Positions 26,882 through 36,170 are shown, counted from the stretch's first letter. The stretch is DNA of 64,000 nucleotides from Shewanella sairae (GCF_023283535.1 NZ_JAKILT010000014.1:46424-110423); one strand, 5' to 3'. The notes: generated by a model not told the origin, from the sequence alone. Made by a program: numbers and translations.

Positions 26882-26909
26882 AAAAGCCCGCTATTAATAG
26901 CGGGCTTTT
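26882..26909. terminator. Terminator downstream of pyrC
   Basis: AAAAGCCCGCTATT (26882-26895) directly followed by its complement (26896-26909); A and T flanks allow function on both strands. Confidence 0.88.
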
Positions 26910-26934
26910 GATTAAGGATTTTTAGTTAACAGAT

Positions 26935-27972
26935 TTAAGCTGTTTTCACTTTCCAGTTAACTTCTTCACCGGCAAAGAAAGGCACAATCGGGCTACCGTT
27001 TGGCAAGATGATCTCGCTTGGTACTGTCCACTTTTCTTTCACTAGCGTCACAGTGCTGGTGTTGCGCGGCAGGCCGTAAAAATCAGGGCCGTGCTTGCTG
27101 GCAAAGCCTTCAAGCTTATCGAGTGCGCCTAGGTCATCAAATACCTGTGCGTAAAGCTCTAGTGCACTCCATGCGCTGTAACAACCGGCACAACCACAAG
27201 CTGACTCTTTACGGTGCTTCTCGTGCGGCGCCGAATCTGTCCCTAAGAAGAACTTGCTCGAACCTGTGGCAACTACTGCACGCAGTGCTTCTTGGTGAGT
27301 GCTGCGCTTAAGTACTGGCAAACAGAAGTTATGTGGGCGTACGCCACCGACTAACAAATCATTACGGTTAAGTAGCAAATGCTGTGGGGTAATAGTTGCT
27401 GCCACGTTGTCAGCTGCTTCCATGACAAAGTCAGCCGCATCTTTAGTGGTGATATGCTCAAATACCACTTTCAATGTTGGGAAAGACGCCACAATACGTG
27501 CTAGGTAGCGTTCAATAAACATAGCTTCACGGTCGAAAATATCGATGTGAGATTCAGTGACTTCACCGTGAACCAATAGCAACATACCGTGCTTAGCCAT
27601 GGCTTCAAATACAGGGAATAGCGAATCAAGCGCTTTAACTGCTGCATCAGAGTTAGTGGTTGCACCCGCTGGGTAAAGCTTAGCAGCAACAACGCCAGCC
27701 GCTTTAGCATCAATGATGTCTTGCTCTGTGGTGTTGTTGGTTAAGAAAATTGTCATTAGCGGTTCAAAAGTCGAACCTGCTGGGCGCGCCGCTAAAATAC
27801 GCTCACGATACTCGGTGACCATTTGGGCATTGGTAACAGGTGGCAATAGGTTTGGCATTACGATTGCGCGTTGAAACAAGCGTGCCGTTGCCGGAACGGT
27901 TTCTTGTAGCATATCGCCATCGCGAAAATGAAGGTGCCAATCGTCAGGAGTAAGTAGGGTGATTTGCGTCAT
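26935..27972 (-). CDS. pyrC: Dihydroorotase PyrC
   Basis: 345 residues, usual length for class II dihydroorotases. Zinc ligands in [11 protein letters not shown] near the N-terminus, carboxylated-Lys region [28 protein letters not shown] and [13 protein letters not shown]. It cyclises N-carbamoyl-aspartate to dihydroorotate in pyrimidine synthesis. Monocistronic. Confidence 0.97.
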   Translation of the reverse strand: MTQITLLTPDDWHLHFRDGDMLQETVPATARLFQRAIVMPNLLPPVTNAQMVTEYRERILAARPAGSTFEPLMTIFLTNNTTEQDIIDAKAAGVVAAKLYPAGATTNSDAAVKALDSLFPVFEAMAKHGMLLLVHGEVTESHIDIFDREAMFIERYLARIVASFPTLKVVFEHITTKDAADFVMEAADNVAATITPQHLLLNRNDLLVGGVRPHNFCLPVLKRSTHQEALRAVVATGSSKFFLGTDSAPHEKHRKESACGCAGCYSAWSALELYAQVFDDLGALDKLEGFASKHGPDFYGLPRNTSTVTLVKEKWTVPSEIILPNGSPIVPFFAGEEVNWKVKTA

Positions 27973-28169
27973 TGTAGGTTCCTAAGCGTTTACGACAAAA
28001 TACGTCAGCTTTTTATAAGCTTTTACTTAGGGCGCTATTGTGCCTGAAATCGCCGGCGCTTAATAGCTGAAGATGCATAAGACACAATATATCAACGCCT
28101 AACAATACCATTTATGTTACTTTGCTGATTGTAACCGCCCACTGACAGTAATAAGTAGTTAAAAGAGAC

Positions 28170-28883
28170 ATGCGTTTAGACAAGTTCATCTGTAAAAGCA
28201 CCGCACTTAATCGTGCCCAGGCGAGTGAGTGTATCGAGGCTGGGCAAATCAGCGTCAATGGCAATACGGTTACCGATGTGGGCTTTCAAGTGCATGAGAC
28301 TAATTGTATAACCCTAGATGGGCAAAAGCTGATTGCGCGGCCGTCGCGTTACATCATGCTGCATAAACCTATGCATACCTTAAGCTCTAACGTGGATGGC
28401 GATTACCCCAGTTTGTTTAACTGCATTGAGCTTGATCGGGTTGAAGACTTGCATATTGTCGGCAGGCTCGATGCCGATACCACAGGCTTAGTATTATTAA
28501 CCGACGATGGTCGTTGGTCATTTGATATTATTCGCCCTGACAAAAAGTGCGATAAGACCTACCGAGTAACATTGCGTGACCCAATCACCGCTGATAACTC
28601 AACTGAAATTATTGCAAGATTTTCCCAAGGCTTACAACTACAAAACGAAAAGGCATTAACTCTGCCCGCTAAACTTGAACTGGTGACGCCTACAGAGGCG
28701 TTATTAACCATCACCGAAGGCAAATATCACCAAGTAAAGCGTATGTTTGCCGCTATTGGCAATCGAGTTAATGGTTTGCACCGCGAGCAAATCGGCGCGT
28801 TAAAGCTTGATGTTGCAGTGGGGCAGTGGCGTCACTTAACAGTTGATGAAGTGGCATTGTTAGCAACGCCAACGCCAACTTAA
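28170..28883 (+). CDS. rsuA: 16S rRNA pseudouridine(516) synthase RsuA
   Basis: 237 residues. N-terminal S4 RNA-binding domain (MRLDKFICKSTALNRAQASECIEAGQ), then catalytic domain with GRLDADTTGLVLLTDDG (catalytic Asp), EKALTLPAKLELVTP and EGKYHQVKRMFAA-GN. It isomerises U516 of 16S rRNA. The similarity extends over the full length of E. coli RsuA, favouring rsuA over rluE/rluF. Confidence 0.93.
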   Translation: MRLDKFICKSTALNRAQASECIEAGQISVNGNTVTDVGFQVHETNCITLDGQKLIARPSRYIMLHKPMHTLSSNVDGDYPSLFNCIELDRVEDLHIVGRLDADTTGLVLLTDDGRWSFDIIRPDKKCDKTYRVTLRDPITADNSTEIIARFSQGLQLQNEKALTLPAKLELVTPTEALLTITEGKYHQVKRMFAAIGNRVNGLHREQIGALKLDVAVGQWRHLTVDEVALLATPTPT

Positions 28884-28903
28884 GTATCTCCATGACAATA
28901 AAC

Positions 28904-28931
28904 AACGCCCGCTAATAAGCGGGCGTTTTGC
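28904..28931. terminator. Bidirectional terminator
   Basis: AACGCCCGCT-AATA-AGCGGGCGTT (28904-28927) then TTTT; it separates rsuA from the convergent transporter gene. Confidence 0.88.
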
Positions 28932-28960
28932 TAGTCGAGCAATCGATGAGTAGATAAGGC

Positions 28961-31138
28961 TTAATCAACCCAGTGCAGCACATTGCGGATAATCGACCAG
29001 CGCGGCTCCACTTTTTCAGCGCCTTTACCTAGCATCCAATAATCGTAAATTTGCTCTTGGGTGCCATCGACTTTGCGCAGGCGTTGCCAGTTATTGATGT
29101 AGTTAAGTAGCGACTGGTTCGATTGCGCCACCGCGTAAGCCACTGGGTAATGTGATTTGTTCTCGAGTAGCGCAATACCGTAACCCGGGAAGAACAAGGT
29201 CCAAGCCGAGCCCGCTTGCGCGCTAATCACCACCGCATCGTACTTATGCTTTTTCTGTCTGAAAAAGTCTTTATAGCCTTCAATTTTTACAAACTTGATA
29301 TTGGGCGCCATTTTCTTCGCTTCTTCAATGGCATCACCATGTTCAACATAGGCAATGGTCATGCCCTGCATCTCTTTTATGCTGTCATTAGTTTTAAACT
29401 CGTTAACCAAGTGATCGCGAGTGGCAATGGCAATATTAAGCTCAAGCACTGGGTTGGCATAACTGAGGGCGTCCATTTGCTCTATGTCCATCGCCAAGCC
29501 AGACATGGCAATATCAAAGAATCCTGCTTTGAGCGATGCGGCTAATTTATCTTTCTTAAAGGGAATAAACTCAATTTTGACCTTTAAGTCCTCAGCCAGT
29601 TTATTCGCCATCGCGGTATCAAAGCCAACTAATTGACCAGCATTGTTATAGTAACTAAACGGCACATTACTCGGTATGTAACCCACTCTTAATGTGCCTG
29701 CATCGCGGATCGCCTGCACGCTGCGTATTGGCGTACTTGGCGTTTTACCCACAACAGGAAACTGCTTGTTTACTTTAGTGGGCACTTTGTCAGCCACTTG
29801 CATATTGGCGATCACGCCACTGGTGATCTCTGGGCTATGGATAAACATGCCCATAGCAATGCGGCAAACCAAAATAGTGGCAATTACGCTAGCGCCAATG
29901 CCAATACTCATTTTCAGCAGCTGTGGTGGGCGCAGTTTAAGCGACTTTTGAAATAAAGAGGCAGTAAGTAGGGTGAGTACAAACAGGTTCATTACCGCCG
30001 CAATAGAGGTGAATTTACCGGTAATAAAGCCCGACATTACAAATAGCTGGAATAGATCCGCGGGCAGTTTTACCAAGTCCAACATAAATGGAATCGCCAC
30101 ATAGACACTGCCGAATAATGCCAATAAGCCACTAATTGATAGTGACGGAATACTGCTAATATCCACCGGCGTGCCGTTAAACCAGCCAGCAAAATACACA
30201 AATAAAATCACCGTTAACTTGCCAATATTTGGGAAGGTAAACGCAATGGGAACCAGAATTTCAATTAAGGTGGCGCCGTCTTCACAAAGGTCATCGTGCT
30301 CGCGCATCACCTGCTTACACTCTTCAACAATCACCGGAATAACAATAAAAATATTACCCGTGGCAAAGGCGGTTACTAAGCTAGATTTAGAAATGCGCAG
30401 TGCTTGTGCAAAGGTAATTGGGGTGAGTGATGCAACAATCCAAGGCAGTACCCAAAAAGTCAGTAGCAAGCACAGTACAAAATAGCTAATTAGATACACT
30501 TGCATACTGGCAAATTCATCAACGCCCATGGTGCCAGCCGCAGAAGCTGACATGGCGAAAATACCAATCGGTAGAATTTTAACTAGGCCTAGAGTAATGC
30601 GGGAGAAGATCTCCGAACTGGTATGCATAAAGGTCAGTATTTGCTGTTTATGCTCGCCCTGCATACCAATAAGCGCAAGACCCATAGCGATGCTAAACAC
30701 CACCATAGCAGGCACATAACCGTCAGCCATCGACTCAAACGGGTTAGAGGGAATATACAGCTTAAAGTAATCAATCGGGGTGATAGGCTCAATGCTGCTG
30801 GTACTAAAGAAAGAGGCAGATTCAACGATAGGGAATGACAACGGCATCAGGGCAACCATCACCATAGCGAGTAGCCACAGCAGCAACATTATCAGTCCCG
30901 CGCGGCTAAATATCAGTTTGGCGGTGCTTTTATGCAGCTTACCAATACCGCCAACCAGCGATACCACAATATAGGGCAGAACCGTCATCTGCATCAGCAA
31001 AATAACGCTGGTGCCAATGGTGCCCATCCAGCCAACAGATTCACCAAAAAACAAGCCAACGCCAAAACCAACAAACATGGCAACTAACATCTGGGTTGAG
31101 CTGGTCATCGCGAGGACTTTTTTTAGCACAGGTTCCAT
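28961..31138 (-). CDS. SDF-family dicarboxylate/amino-acid symporter fused to a periplasmic solute-binding domain
   Basis: 725 residues. Residues about 1-430 are a sodium:dicarboxylate symporter (DctA/GltP) fold with eight membrane helices and hairpin loops (MTVLPYIVVSLVGGIGKL, SSLVTAFATGNIFIVIPV, FPNIGKLTVILFVYFAGWFNGTP). After a linker, residues about 470-705 are an SBP_bac_3 periplasmic binding domain (LRVGYIPSNVPFSYYNNAGQLVGFDTAMANKLAEDL), as in amino-acid binding proteins. The fusion would feed substrate directly to the carrier. Ligand probably an acidic amino acid or dicarboxylate. The preceding LysR gene is 134 bp upstream on the same strand. Confidence 0.88.
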   Translation of the reverse strand: MEPVLKKVLAMTSSTQMLVAMFVGFGVGLFFGESVGWMGTIGTSVILLMQMTVLPYIVVSLVGGIGKLHKSTAKLIFSRAGLIMLLLWLLAMVMVALMPLSFPIVESASFFSTSSIEPITPIDYFKLYIPSNPFESMADGYVPAMVVFSIAMGLALIGMQGEHKQQILTFMHTSSEIFSRITLGLVKILPIGIFAMSASAAGTMGVDEFASMQVYLISYFVLCLLLTFWVLPWIVASLTPITFAQALRISKSSLVTAFATGNIFIVIPVIVEECKQVMREHDDLCEDGATLIEILVPIAFTFPNIGKLTVILFVYFAGWFNGTPVDISSIPSLSISGLLALFGSVYVAIPFMLDLVKLPADLFQLFVMSGFITGKFTSIAAVMNLFVLTLLTASLFQKSLKLRPPQLLKMSIGIGASVIATILVCRIAMGMFIHSPEITSGVIANMQVADKVPTKVNKQFPVVGKTPSTPIRSVQAIRDAGTLRVGYIPSNVPFSYYNNAGQLVGFDTAMANKLAEDLKVKIEFIPFKKDKLAASLKAGFFDIAMSGLAMDIEQMDALSYANPVLELNIAIATRDHLVNEFKTNDSIKEMQGMTIAYVEHGDAIEEAKKMAPNIKFVKIEGYKDFFRQKKHKYDAVVISAQAGSAWTLFFPGYGIALLENKSHYPVAYAVAQSNQSLLNYINNWQRLRKVDGTQEQIYDYWMLGKGAEKVEPRWSIIRNVLHWVD

Positions 31139-31272
31139 CCTAAATTATTGTTTTTGTCTAAATGCGCAGGCTCGTAGCTAGCAGGGAGTAACACAAAAAT
31201 AAACATGACTCGCATTTATTATAGGTTTGCTAACCATTAACTTTAAAGTGATATCGTTAAAAATACTGCATA

Positions 31273-32190
31273 TTATTTAACAGCTTGTATTTCTCCTAGT
31301 CGTTCAGCGGCTAAATCAATAAAGGCTCTGACTTTAGGCGACAAGTGCTTACGGCTTGGGTAAACCACGTAAACGTCGATTTCGGTATTGGGGCAGCTCT
31401 CAAACAGTATTTCCAAGCGATTATCGTTAAGAGCCTCCTGCATGTAAAAGCTGGGTAGGCGGGCAATGCCGTGGCCGGCTAACACCATAGCCAGTTGCAT
31501 ATGGCCGTTATTGCAGAGTATTTTTTGGCGTATATCAACAAAAAACGGCTTGCCGTCAGTATCAACATAGTCCCAGCGGCTAGGCTGTTTTAAGTTGGAA
31601 TAGCAAATGCCGTTGTGAGTGGCTAACTCTCTAGGATGATGTGGCTTACCGTGGCGCGAAATATACTCTTTCGAAGCGACCGTATAAGCCTTGCTGCTAT
31701 ATATTTTACGGCAAATAAGGCTCGACTCTTCAAGGTGGGCTGAGGCGCGTATTGCTAAGTCGTAACCATCGGCAATCACATCGGTGCGTTGATCGCTAAG
31801 TTCAAGCTCTAAGCTAACATTGGGATAACGCTTAATGTATTCAGAGATAATATCTTGCAGGTGGTTTTGGGCAAAGCCCACCGGACAACTGAGCTTTAAC
31901 ACCCCCTTAGGGCTAACATTGTCTTGGGTAATTAAGCCTACCGCCAGTTCAGCGTCGCTAATAAGTTGCAAGCACTGTTGATAATAGGCCTCGCCCTCAG
32001 GGGTTAAGCCTATCGAGCGGGTAGTGCGGTTAAGTAAACGCACGCCAAGGCGAGTCTCCAGTTTATTGACCTCTTTGCTCACATAAGAAGTGGAGTGACT
32101 AAGAGCCTCTGCCGCGGCAGAAAAACCGCCACTTTTCACCACCTGTGCAAAAATCACTATGCCATCAAACAGTTTATTTATTGTCACCAA
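31273..32190 (-). CDS. LysR-type transcriptional regulator
   Basis: 305 residues: N-terminal HTH (FAQVVKSGGFSAAAEALSHSTSYVSKEVNKLETRLGVRLLNRTTRSIGLTPEG split over residues 13-66) and C-terminal LysR substrate domain (LKLSCPVGFAQNHLQDII). It belongs to the large CrgA/AaeR-like subgroup. Its gene is divergent from the FMN-reductase gene with 191 bp between them, a usual regulator-target layout, so the reductase is the likely target. Inducer unknown. Confidence 0.9.
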   Translation of the reverse strand: MVTINKLFDGIVIFAQVVKSGGFSAAAEALSHSTSYVSKEVNKLETRLGVRLLNRTTRSIGLTPEGEAYYQQCLQLISDAELAVGLITQDNVSPKGVLKLSCPVGFAQNHLQDIISEYIKRYPNVSLELELSDQRTDVIADGYDLAIRASAHLEESSLICRKIYSSKAYTVASKEYISRHGKPHHPRELATHNGICYSNLKQPSRWDYVDTDGKPFFVDIRQKILCNNGHMQLAMVLAGHGIARLPSFYMQEALNDNRLEILFESCPNTEIDVYVVYPSRKHLSPKVRAFIDLAAERLGEIQAVK

Positions 32191-32381
32191 TGCCGCCTAT
32201 TAACAGTCGTATGGAAATAGTTATTATCTTTTTAGGTTATTAATCTTTATTCGTCACCAATATACACTGCTCTACATCGAGTTGTCGCTCAAAAGTTAAT
32301 CTTTAGCTTGCAGCAGAGTACGGCAATTGAACCTAATATCTTTGCAGGCTTTACCTGTAATAACAGTATAGAGAGACCATT

Positions 32382-32906
32382 ATGAAACTATTAGCCTTTG
32401 CAGCCAGCAGCAGTACTAAATCAATTAACAAGCAACTTGCCGCTTATGCTGCGTCACAAGTTGCCGGAGCAGACGTTGAAATCCTCGATATCAACGATTA
32501 CGAAATGCCACTCTTTAGCCAAGACCGCGAAGAAGAGTTAGGCCAGCCTGAGCAAGCACAAAAGTTTTTTGCCAAGTTGGGTGAAGCAGACGCCATTATT
32601 ATCTCGTTTGCCGAACATAACGGCTCATACACGGCGGCTTACAAGAACTTGTTTGACTGGACATCACGTATCGACATGAAAGTGTTCCAAAACAAGCCTA
32701 TGGTATTGCTAGCCACTTCACCAGGGCCCGGCGGCGCGGCAACAGTATTGGCCGCAGCCTCAGGTTCAGCGCCATATTTTGCGGCCGATGTTAAAGCGAC
32801 CCTGTCTATTCCAAGCTTTTTCGATAACTTTGATATGGAAGCACAGGCGCTACGTAACCCAGAGTTACAATCAGCACTGCTTGAAGCACTAAGCAATTTG
32901 AAATAG
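32382..32906 (+). CDS. NAD(P)H-dependent FMN reductase
   Basis: 174 residues of the FMN_red flavodoxin-like fold: AFAASSSTKSINKQLAAYAA phosphate loop, DINDYEMPLFSQDRE, IISFAEHNGSYTAAYKNLFDW (flavin-binding GS-x-AxxKNxxDW), and LATSPGPGGAATVL. Reduces FMN or acts as an azo/quinone reductase. Divergent from the LysR gene. Confidence 0.9.
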   Translation: MKLLAFAASSSTKSINKQLAAYAASQVAGADVEILDINDYEMPLFSQDREEELGQPEQAQKFFAKLGEADAIIISFAEHNGSYTAAYKNLFDWTSRIDMKVFQNKPMVLLATSPGPGGAATVLAAASGSAPYFAADVKATLSIPSFFDNFDMEAQALRNPELQSALLEALSNLK

Positions 32907-32926
32907 CGCTAAAGCGTTAAGCAAAA

Positions 32927-32955
32927 AATAAGCCTGACATCATGTCAGGCTTATT
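32927..32955. terminator. Bidirectional terminator
   Basis: AATAAGCCTGACAT (32927-32940), one base, then its complement to 32955; A and T runs outside. It ends both the FMN-reductase gene and the minus-strand borosin/GGDEF set. Confidence 0.9.
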
Positions 32956-32988
32956 GTTTTATCAGCAGTTTCCGTCTTAGGGTAAGCG

Positions 32989-34803
32989 TTATACTCTTGT
33001 CTCAGTGGTTTGGCTGCCCATGGCACTGTTAGCCTGTTTATTGCGTTTAAATTCAGCAATACCATCTGAGAATATGGTCACTCGATTACGGCCGGTTTTT
33101 TTCGATACATACATAGCATGGTCACTGTCGGCTATCATTTTATCTAGGTTTGTTCCCGACAAGCTAAAGTCTGTTACTCCAAAGCTGGCGCTAATCGCAA
33201 ACTCAAAGCCCGAACCGTTACTGTCGATAGCGGCAATTAACTTACGGTACTCTTCTGCCAATTGCGCGGCGGTATTAACGTCACAACTGGGTAAGAAAAT
33301 ACAAAACTCTTCGCCGCCAAGGCGGGCAAACAGGTCGCTTTTGCGGCTGTGGGCTTGGCAGACTTGAGCGACTTGTTTTAATACCCAATCACCAGTCGCG
33401 TGACCGTAGGTGTCATTAATGCTTTTAAACTTATCTAAATCAAACAAAATGCAACTGGCGGCTTGTTGATTCTTGCTGCAGTAGTCAATGGCATTTAATG
33501 CCTGTTGGGTAAAGTGGCCGCGGTTATGTACCTTAGTCAGCGCATCATACTCCGCCAGCAATTTTAAACGCTTTTGAGTGGTACGTGATTTATACACCAT
33601 GCCAGCCAATAGCAGTATCGACACCGTCAGCAGTGAAATAAACAAGCGGTTATTTTCGGTTTCACTGCGGCTCAGTTTTTGCTCCAAGCGCAGTAAACGG
33701 TTTTGGTCATCCAGTAGCTTTATCTGGTTTTTTTGCTCCGTCGCCTGATGCTGCGCTAGCTGAAATGCGAGATGTTTGGTTTTGACTTCATCTAAATAGG
33801 CTTTGTCGGCCGCAGCATACTCTTGGTGGTATGCCAAGGCTTGCTGGTGCTCACCACGAGATTTAGCGATTTGAAATAGAATGTTATAAGCGGTGACTTC
33901 TGGTTTTGAGTTAGCAATATTTTGAGTCTGACTAGTTGCTTTAGACGCAAAGTCGCTCGCTAAAGAGTATGACTGGGTTTGAAAATATGAGTCTGCTAAT
34001 AGAGCATAGTATTGAGCAAGAATGGGCGCGTATTTTGTCTGTTCGATGGCAACTAGCTGCTTTTCTAGCGTGGCGATTGCTTGTAGTGGTTGGTTGTTAT
34101 CTAAATATAGTTCAGCTAAATAACTATAGATGGCGCTTTCCATCACCACTTCGTTGCTCTGCTGGCAGGCTTGCAAGCCTTGGGCTATTTGCGGTGAGTC
34201 TTCATTGAGCTGGCCCAGTTTAAATTGGGATTCTAAGGCGAGTTGTTTAGCTAGGCAATAATTGCGCCCTTGTGATAGTTGTGAGCCTAAGCGATTAGCG
34301 TATTTTAGCCCTAGCTCATATTGACCAAGTTGGTTGTAGAACATGGCTGCGATAAGCAGGCCTAATTCTTGAAATTCAGGTTCAGTAATTTGCGGGAGAA
34401 TATCTAAGTTTATAGCGAGGTGGGTTAACCCATCTGCCCAGTTTTTTGATATTGCATAAGAGTTTACGATTGATAAATTGGCTCTAAATCGTAATGTCGA
34501 TTCGGCTTGTGAGTTGGTAATTTCTTTGTAAAGTTCTACTGCTTTAGTAAATTCACCTTGAAAGGACAGTTTGTAAGCCCTCAAGTATTTGAAGTAATAC
34601 AATTGGTCTGTATTCATACTTGATGTATGTACGCTTAGTTCCTTTAAGGCTGTATTAAATTCTGTCGGATCACTACTTCGGAGTTTATCGGCGGTAACCA
34701 ATAACCTATCAGTGGCATCTTGCGCAGAGGCGGAAAATGTAACTAGGAGTATAATAAGGGTTAGTGTTCTTACTAACCCTAGGTGCTTTATAATTACGCG
34801 CAT
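32989..34803 (-). CDS. TPR-domain GGDEF diguanylate cyclase, overlapping the borosin precursor gene
   Basis: 604 residues: signal/anchor (about 10-27), periplasmic TPR-like helical repeats (about 40-340), coiled coil (about 355-385), one membrane helix (ISLLTVSILLLAGMVY), then a cytoplasmic GGDEF domain (YDALTKVHNRGHF, FDLDKFKSINDTYGHATGD, RLGGEEF with Gly496). An RxxD inhibition site (RKSD) is five residues before GGEEF, so an active, feedback-controlled c-di-GMP synthase is expected. Its ATG lies inside the last codons of the precursor gene (10-bp overlap) and has no clear ribosome site of its own, which points to coupled translation. The signal it senses is unknown. Confidence 0.9.
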   Translation of the reverse strand: MRVIIKHLGLVRTLTLIILLVTFSASAQDATDRLLVTADKLRSSDPTEFNTALKELSVHTSSMNTDQLYYFKYLRAYKLSFQGEFTKAVELYKEITNSQAESTLRFRANLSIVNSYAISKNWADGLTHLAINLDILPQITEPEFQELGLLIAAMFYNQLGQYELGLKYANRLGSQLSQGRNYCLAKQLALESQFKLGQLNEDSPQIAQGLQACQQSNEVVMESAIYSYLAELYLDNNQPLQAIATLEKQLVAIEQTKYAPILAQYYALLADSYFQTQSYSLASDFASKATSQTQNIANSKPEVTAYNILFQIAKSRGEHQQALAYHQEYAAADKAYLDEVKTKHLAFQLAQHQATEQKNQIKLLDDQNRLLRLEQKLSRSETENNRLFISLLTVSILLLAGMVYKSRTTQKRLKLLAEYDALTKVHNRGHFTQQALNAIDYCSKNQQAASCILFDLDKFKSINDTYGHATGDWVLKQVAQVCQAHSRKSDLFARLGGEEFCIFLPSCDVNTAAQLAEEYRKLIAAIDSNGSGFEFAISASFGVTDFSLSGTNLDKMIADSDHAMYVSKKTGRNRVTIFSDGIAEFKRNKQANSAMGSQTTETRV

Positions 34804-35081
34804 TTATATAGGGTTGAGGTGATTTCAGGTGATGTTGGTTCTGAATCGTTTTGCTCATCGCTTTCTTCTGTTGAATCTTCATCTTCAGCAGGAAGAAAGA
34901 CACAATAAATATCAGGGCAAATATCTAATTGTTTTTCTAAAGAAGGGATATTTTTTGTTAGGAGAGATTGCTTTAGTTCAGAAGATAATTCTGCAGCGTT
35001 AATAGCTGAATTATACTGCTCTGCTGTTTGCAGACTTGCATCTTGGCCCATACGTTCCAGTAGTTGAATGATGTTTGACAT
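34794..35081 (-). CDS. sonA: Split-borosin precursor peptide (SonA-like)
   Basis: 95 residues, ATG at 35081 with AAGGA seven bases upstream. The N-terminal 52 residues form short helices (NIIQLLERMGQDASLQ, AAELSSELKQSLLTKN, IPSLEKQL) laid out like the borosin-binding domain of SonA (xLGQDAxL, then helix pairs ending xxLEKLL). Then comes DICPDIYCVFLPAEDED, which aligns with the SonA core (SYLVISHGNGD), and a long acidic C-terminal tail (about 66-82) ending LYKCA. By alignment, backbone N-methylation is expected around Cys60-Leu63. The methyltransferase gene is 160 bp upstream on the same strand. The extended acidic follower is unlike SonA. A small unrelated helical protein remains possible. 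Confidence 0.82.
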   Translation of the reverse strand: MSNIIQLLERMGQDASLQTAEQYNSAINAAELSSELKQSLLTKNIPSLEKQLDICPDIYCVFLPAEDEDSTEESDEQNDSEPTSPEITSTLYKCA

Positions 35082-35241
35082 ACTATTTCCTTGTTGATTG
35101 TCGTTTATGGTTTTCTATTTTCTATTTTTTCTTTCTTAGGAAGGACTTGCCTGCTTACGGAGACCGACCTTTTAGCTTTTGCTTATCCGTTTCTTTATCT
35201 ACTTGTTGATTTACTTTATTCATCCACTTTCTGCATTTACG

Positions 35242-36066
35242 TTATTCACTATTTGCTTCAGCAAGTGAGCCACTTTGCTCAGCTAGCAGCTGGGCTTCTA
35301 TTTGCGCTAGGCGGTCTAATACCGCTTGGTTAGGTTGCATCTTTTGGCTGGGCGGAATTACCAGAGTGGTGTGCATGTAAATATCTGCATCGGCCAGTTC
35401 TGCTAGGGTAAGGGTTTGCTTACGTACTGTGTCTATAGGCAGTACGGCGGCTTCATATAAAATCACTTGATGCTCAAGTGGGTAGTCTTTACTCAGCAGT
35501 TCAATCAGTACTTGGCGGTGCGCCGCACCCGTAGCAAACTTGGTCAGGCTCTTATCACCAGCTAGGCCGATTTGCCACAGCACTAGGTAACATGAGGGGT
35601 CAAAGCGGCGCTGGTAGAACATAAACTGACTGGCTTCAAACTGTTGGCAACCATATTGCCCAGGATCTATGCCTAAATCGGCAATCAGGCAATCTTCTGC
35701 CGATATGCCCGGTACCATGACAGCCTGAAAACCCTCAGCCTTGGCTATTTCGATTGATTTATGTGGCGCGTGGGCGAATACCCCTGGGTGACCATAAAAT
35801 GCACCGACGACTTTTTTACCGGCGCGCACTTCGGTCATAATGGCATCGACCATTTCGCGGTAGGTAATATGGCGAGATTTTCCGGGCTGATAAAAGCCTT
35901 GTAGCGAGCGTACATCGGGGTGCATCTCTTGTAGCCAGAGCTCAACGATGCCGTTAGACATGCCAGAAAACACTACATCGGCCTGTTCTATATAGCTTTT
36001 TGCTAATGGGCAAATATGTGCCCCTAAAGTCATTCCAATCCCAACACACGCTAAACTACCTGACAT
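35242..36066 (-). CDS. sonM: Borosin alpha-N-methyltransferase (SonM-like, split type)
   Basis: 274 residues, AAGGG ahead of the ATG. Tetrapyrrole-methylase fold: SLACVGIGMTLGAHICPLAKSYI at the N-terminus, VVGAFYGHPGVFAHAPH, VPGISAEDCLIADLGIDPGQ, QQFEASQFMFYQR, LWQIGLAGD. Tyr59, Arg65, Tyr69 and Tyr91 have the same spacing as Tyr66, Arg72, Tyr76 and Tyr98 of OphMA, the residues used for peptide backbone N-methylation with SAM. Unlike OphMA no core is fused at its C-terminus (ends SLAEANSE), so it is the split type that acts on a separate precursor, encoded just downstream. True cobalamin or sirohaem methylases lack this Tyr/Arg set. Confidence 0.9.
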   Translation of the reverse strand: MSGSLACVGIGMTLGAHICPLAKSYIEQADVVFSGMSNGIVELWLQEMHPDVRSLQGFYQPGKSRHITYREMVDAIMTEVRAGKKVVGAFYGHPGVFAHAPHKSIEIAKAEGFQAVMVPGISAEDCLIADLGIDPGQYGCQQFEASQFMFYQRRFDPSCYLVLWQIGLAGDKSLTKFATGAAHRQVLIELLSKDYPLEHQVILYEAAVLPIDTVRKQTLTLAELADADIYMHTTLVIPPSQKMQPNQAVLDRLAQIEAQLLAEQSGSLAEANSE

Positions 36067-36170
36067 GGTTACCCTTTATTATTTTTATTATGTTGTTAGA
36101 GGAGTATCTCTGATCCTACAGTTCATCCATCTACAGAAGATGCATTGTTTATGCTGAAATAAGATATCAG

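Noticed and set aside
34794..35081. Small protein as a toxin or antitoxin
   Set aside because: No partner toxin fold is nearby, and the helical layout plus core region align better with borosin precursors.
35091..35333. Plus-strand open frame of 80 codons between the borosin methyltransferase and precursor genes
   Set aside because: It overlaps the end of the methyltransferase gene antisense, is hydrophobic because of reading AT-rich antisense sequence, and has no ribosome site. The minus strand of 35082-35241 also holds no second precursor.
35242..36066. Methyltransferase as a cobalamin or sirohaem biosynthesis enzyme (CobA/CbiE type)
   Set aside because: It has the borosin Tyr/Arg/Tyr/Tyr set and a precursor next to it, and there are no tetrapyrrole genes nearby.
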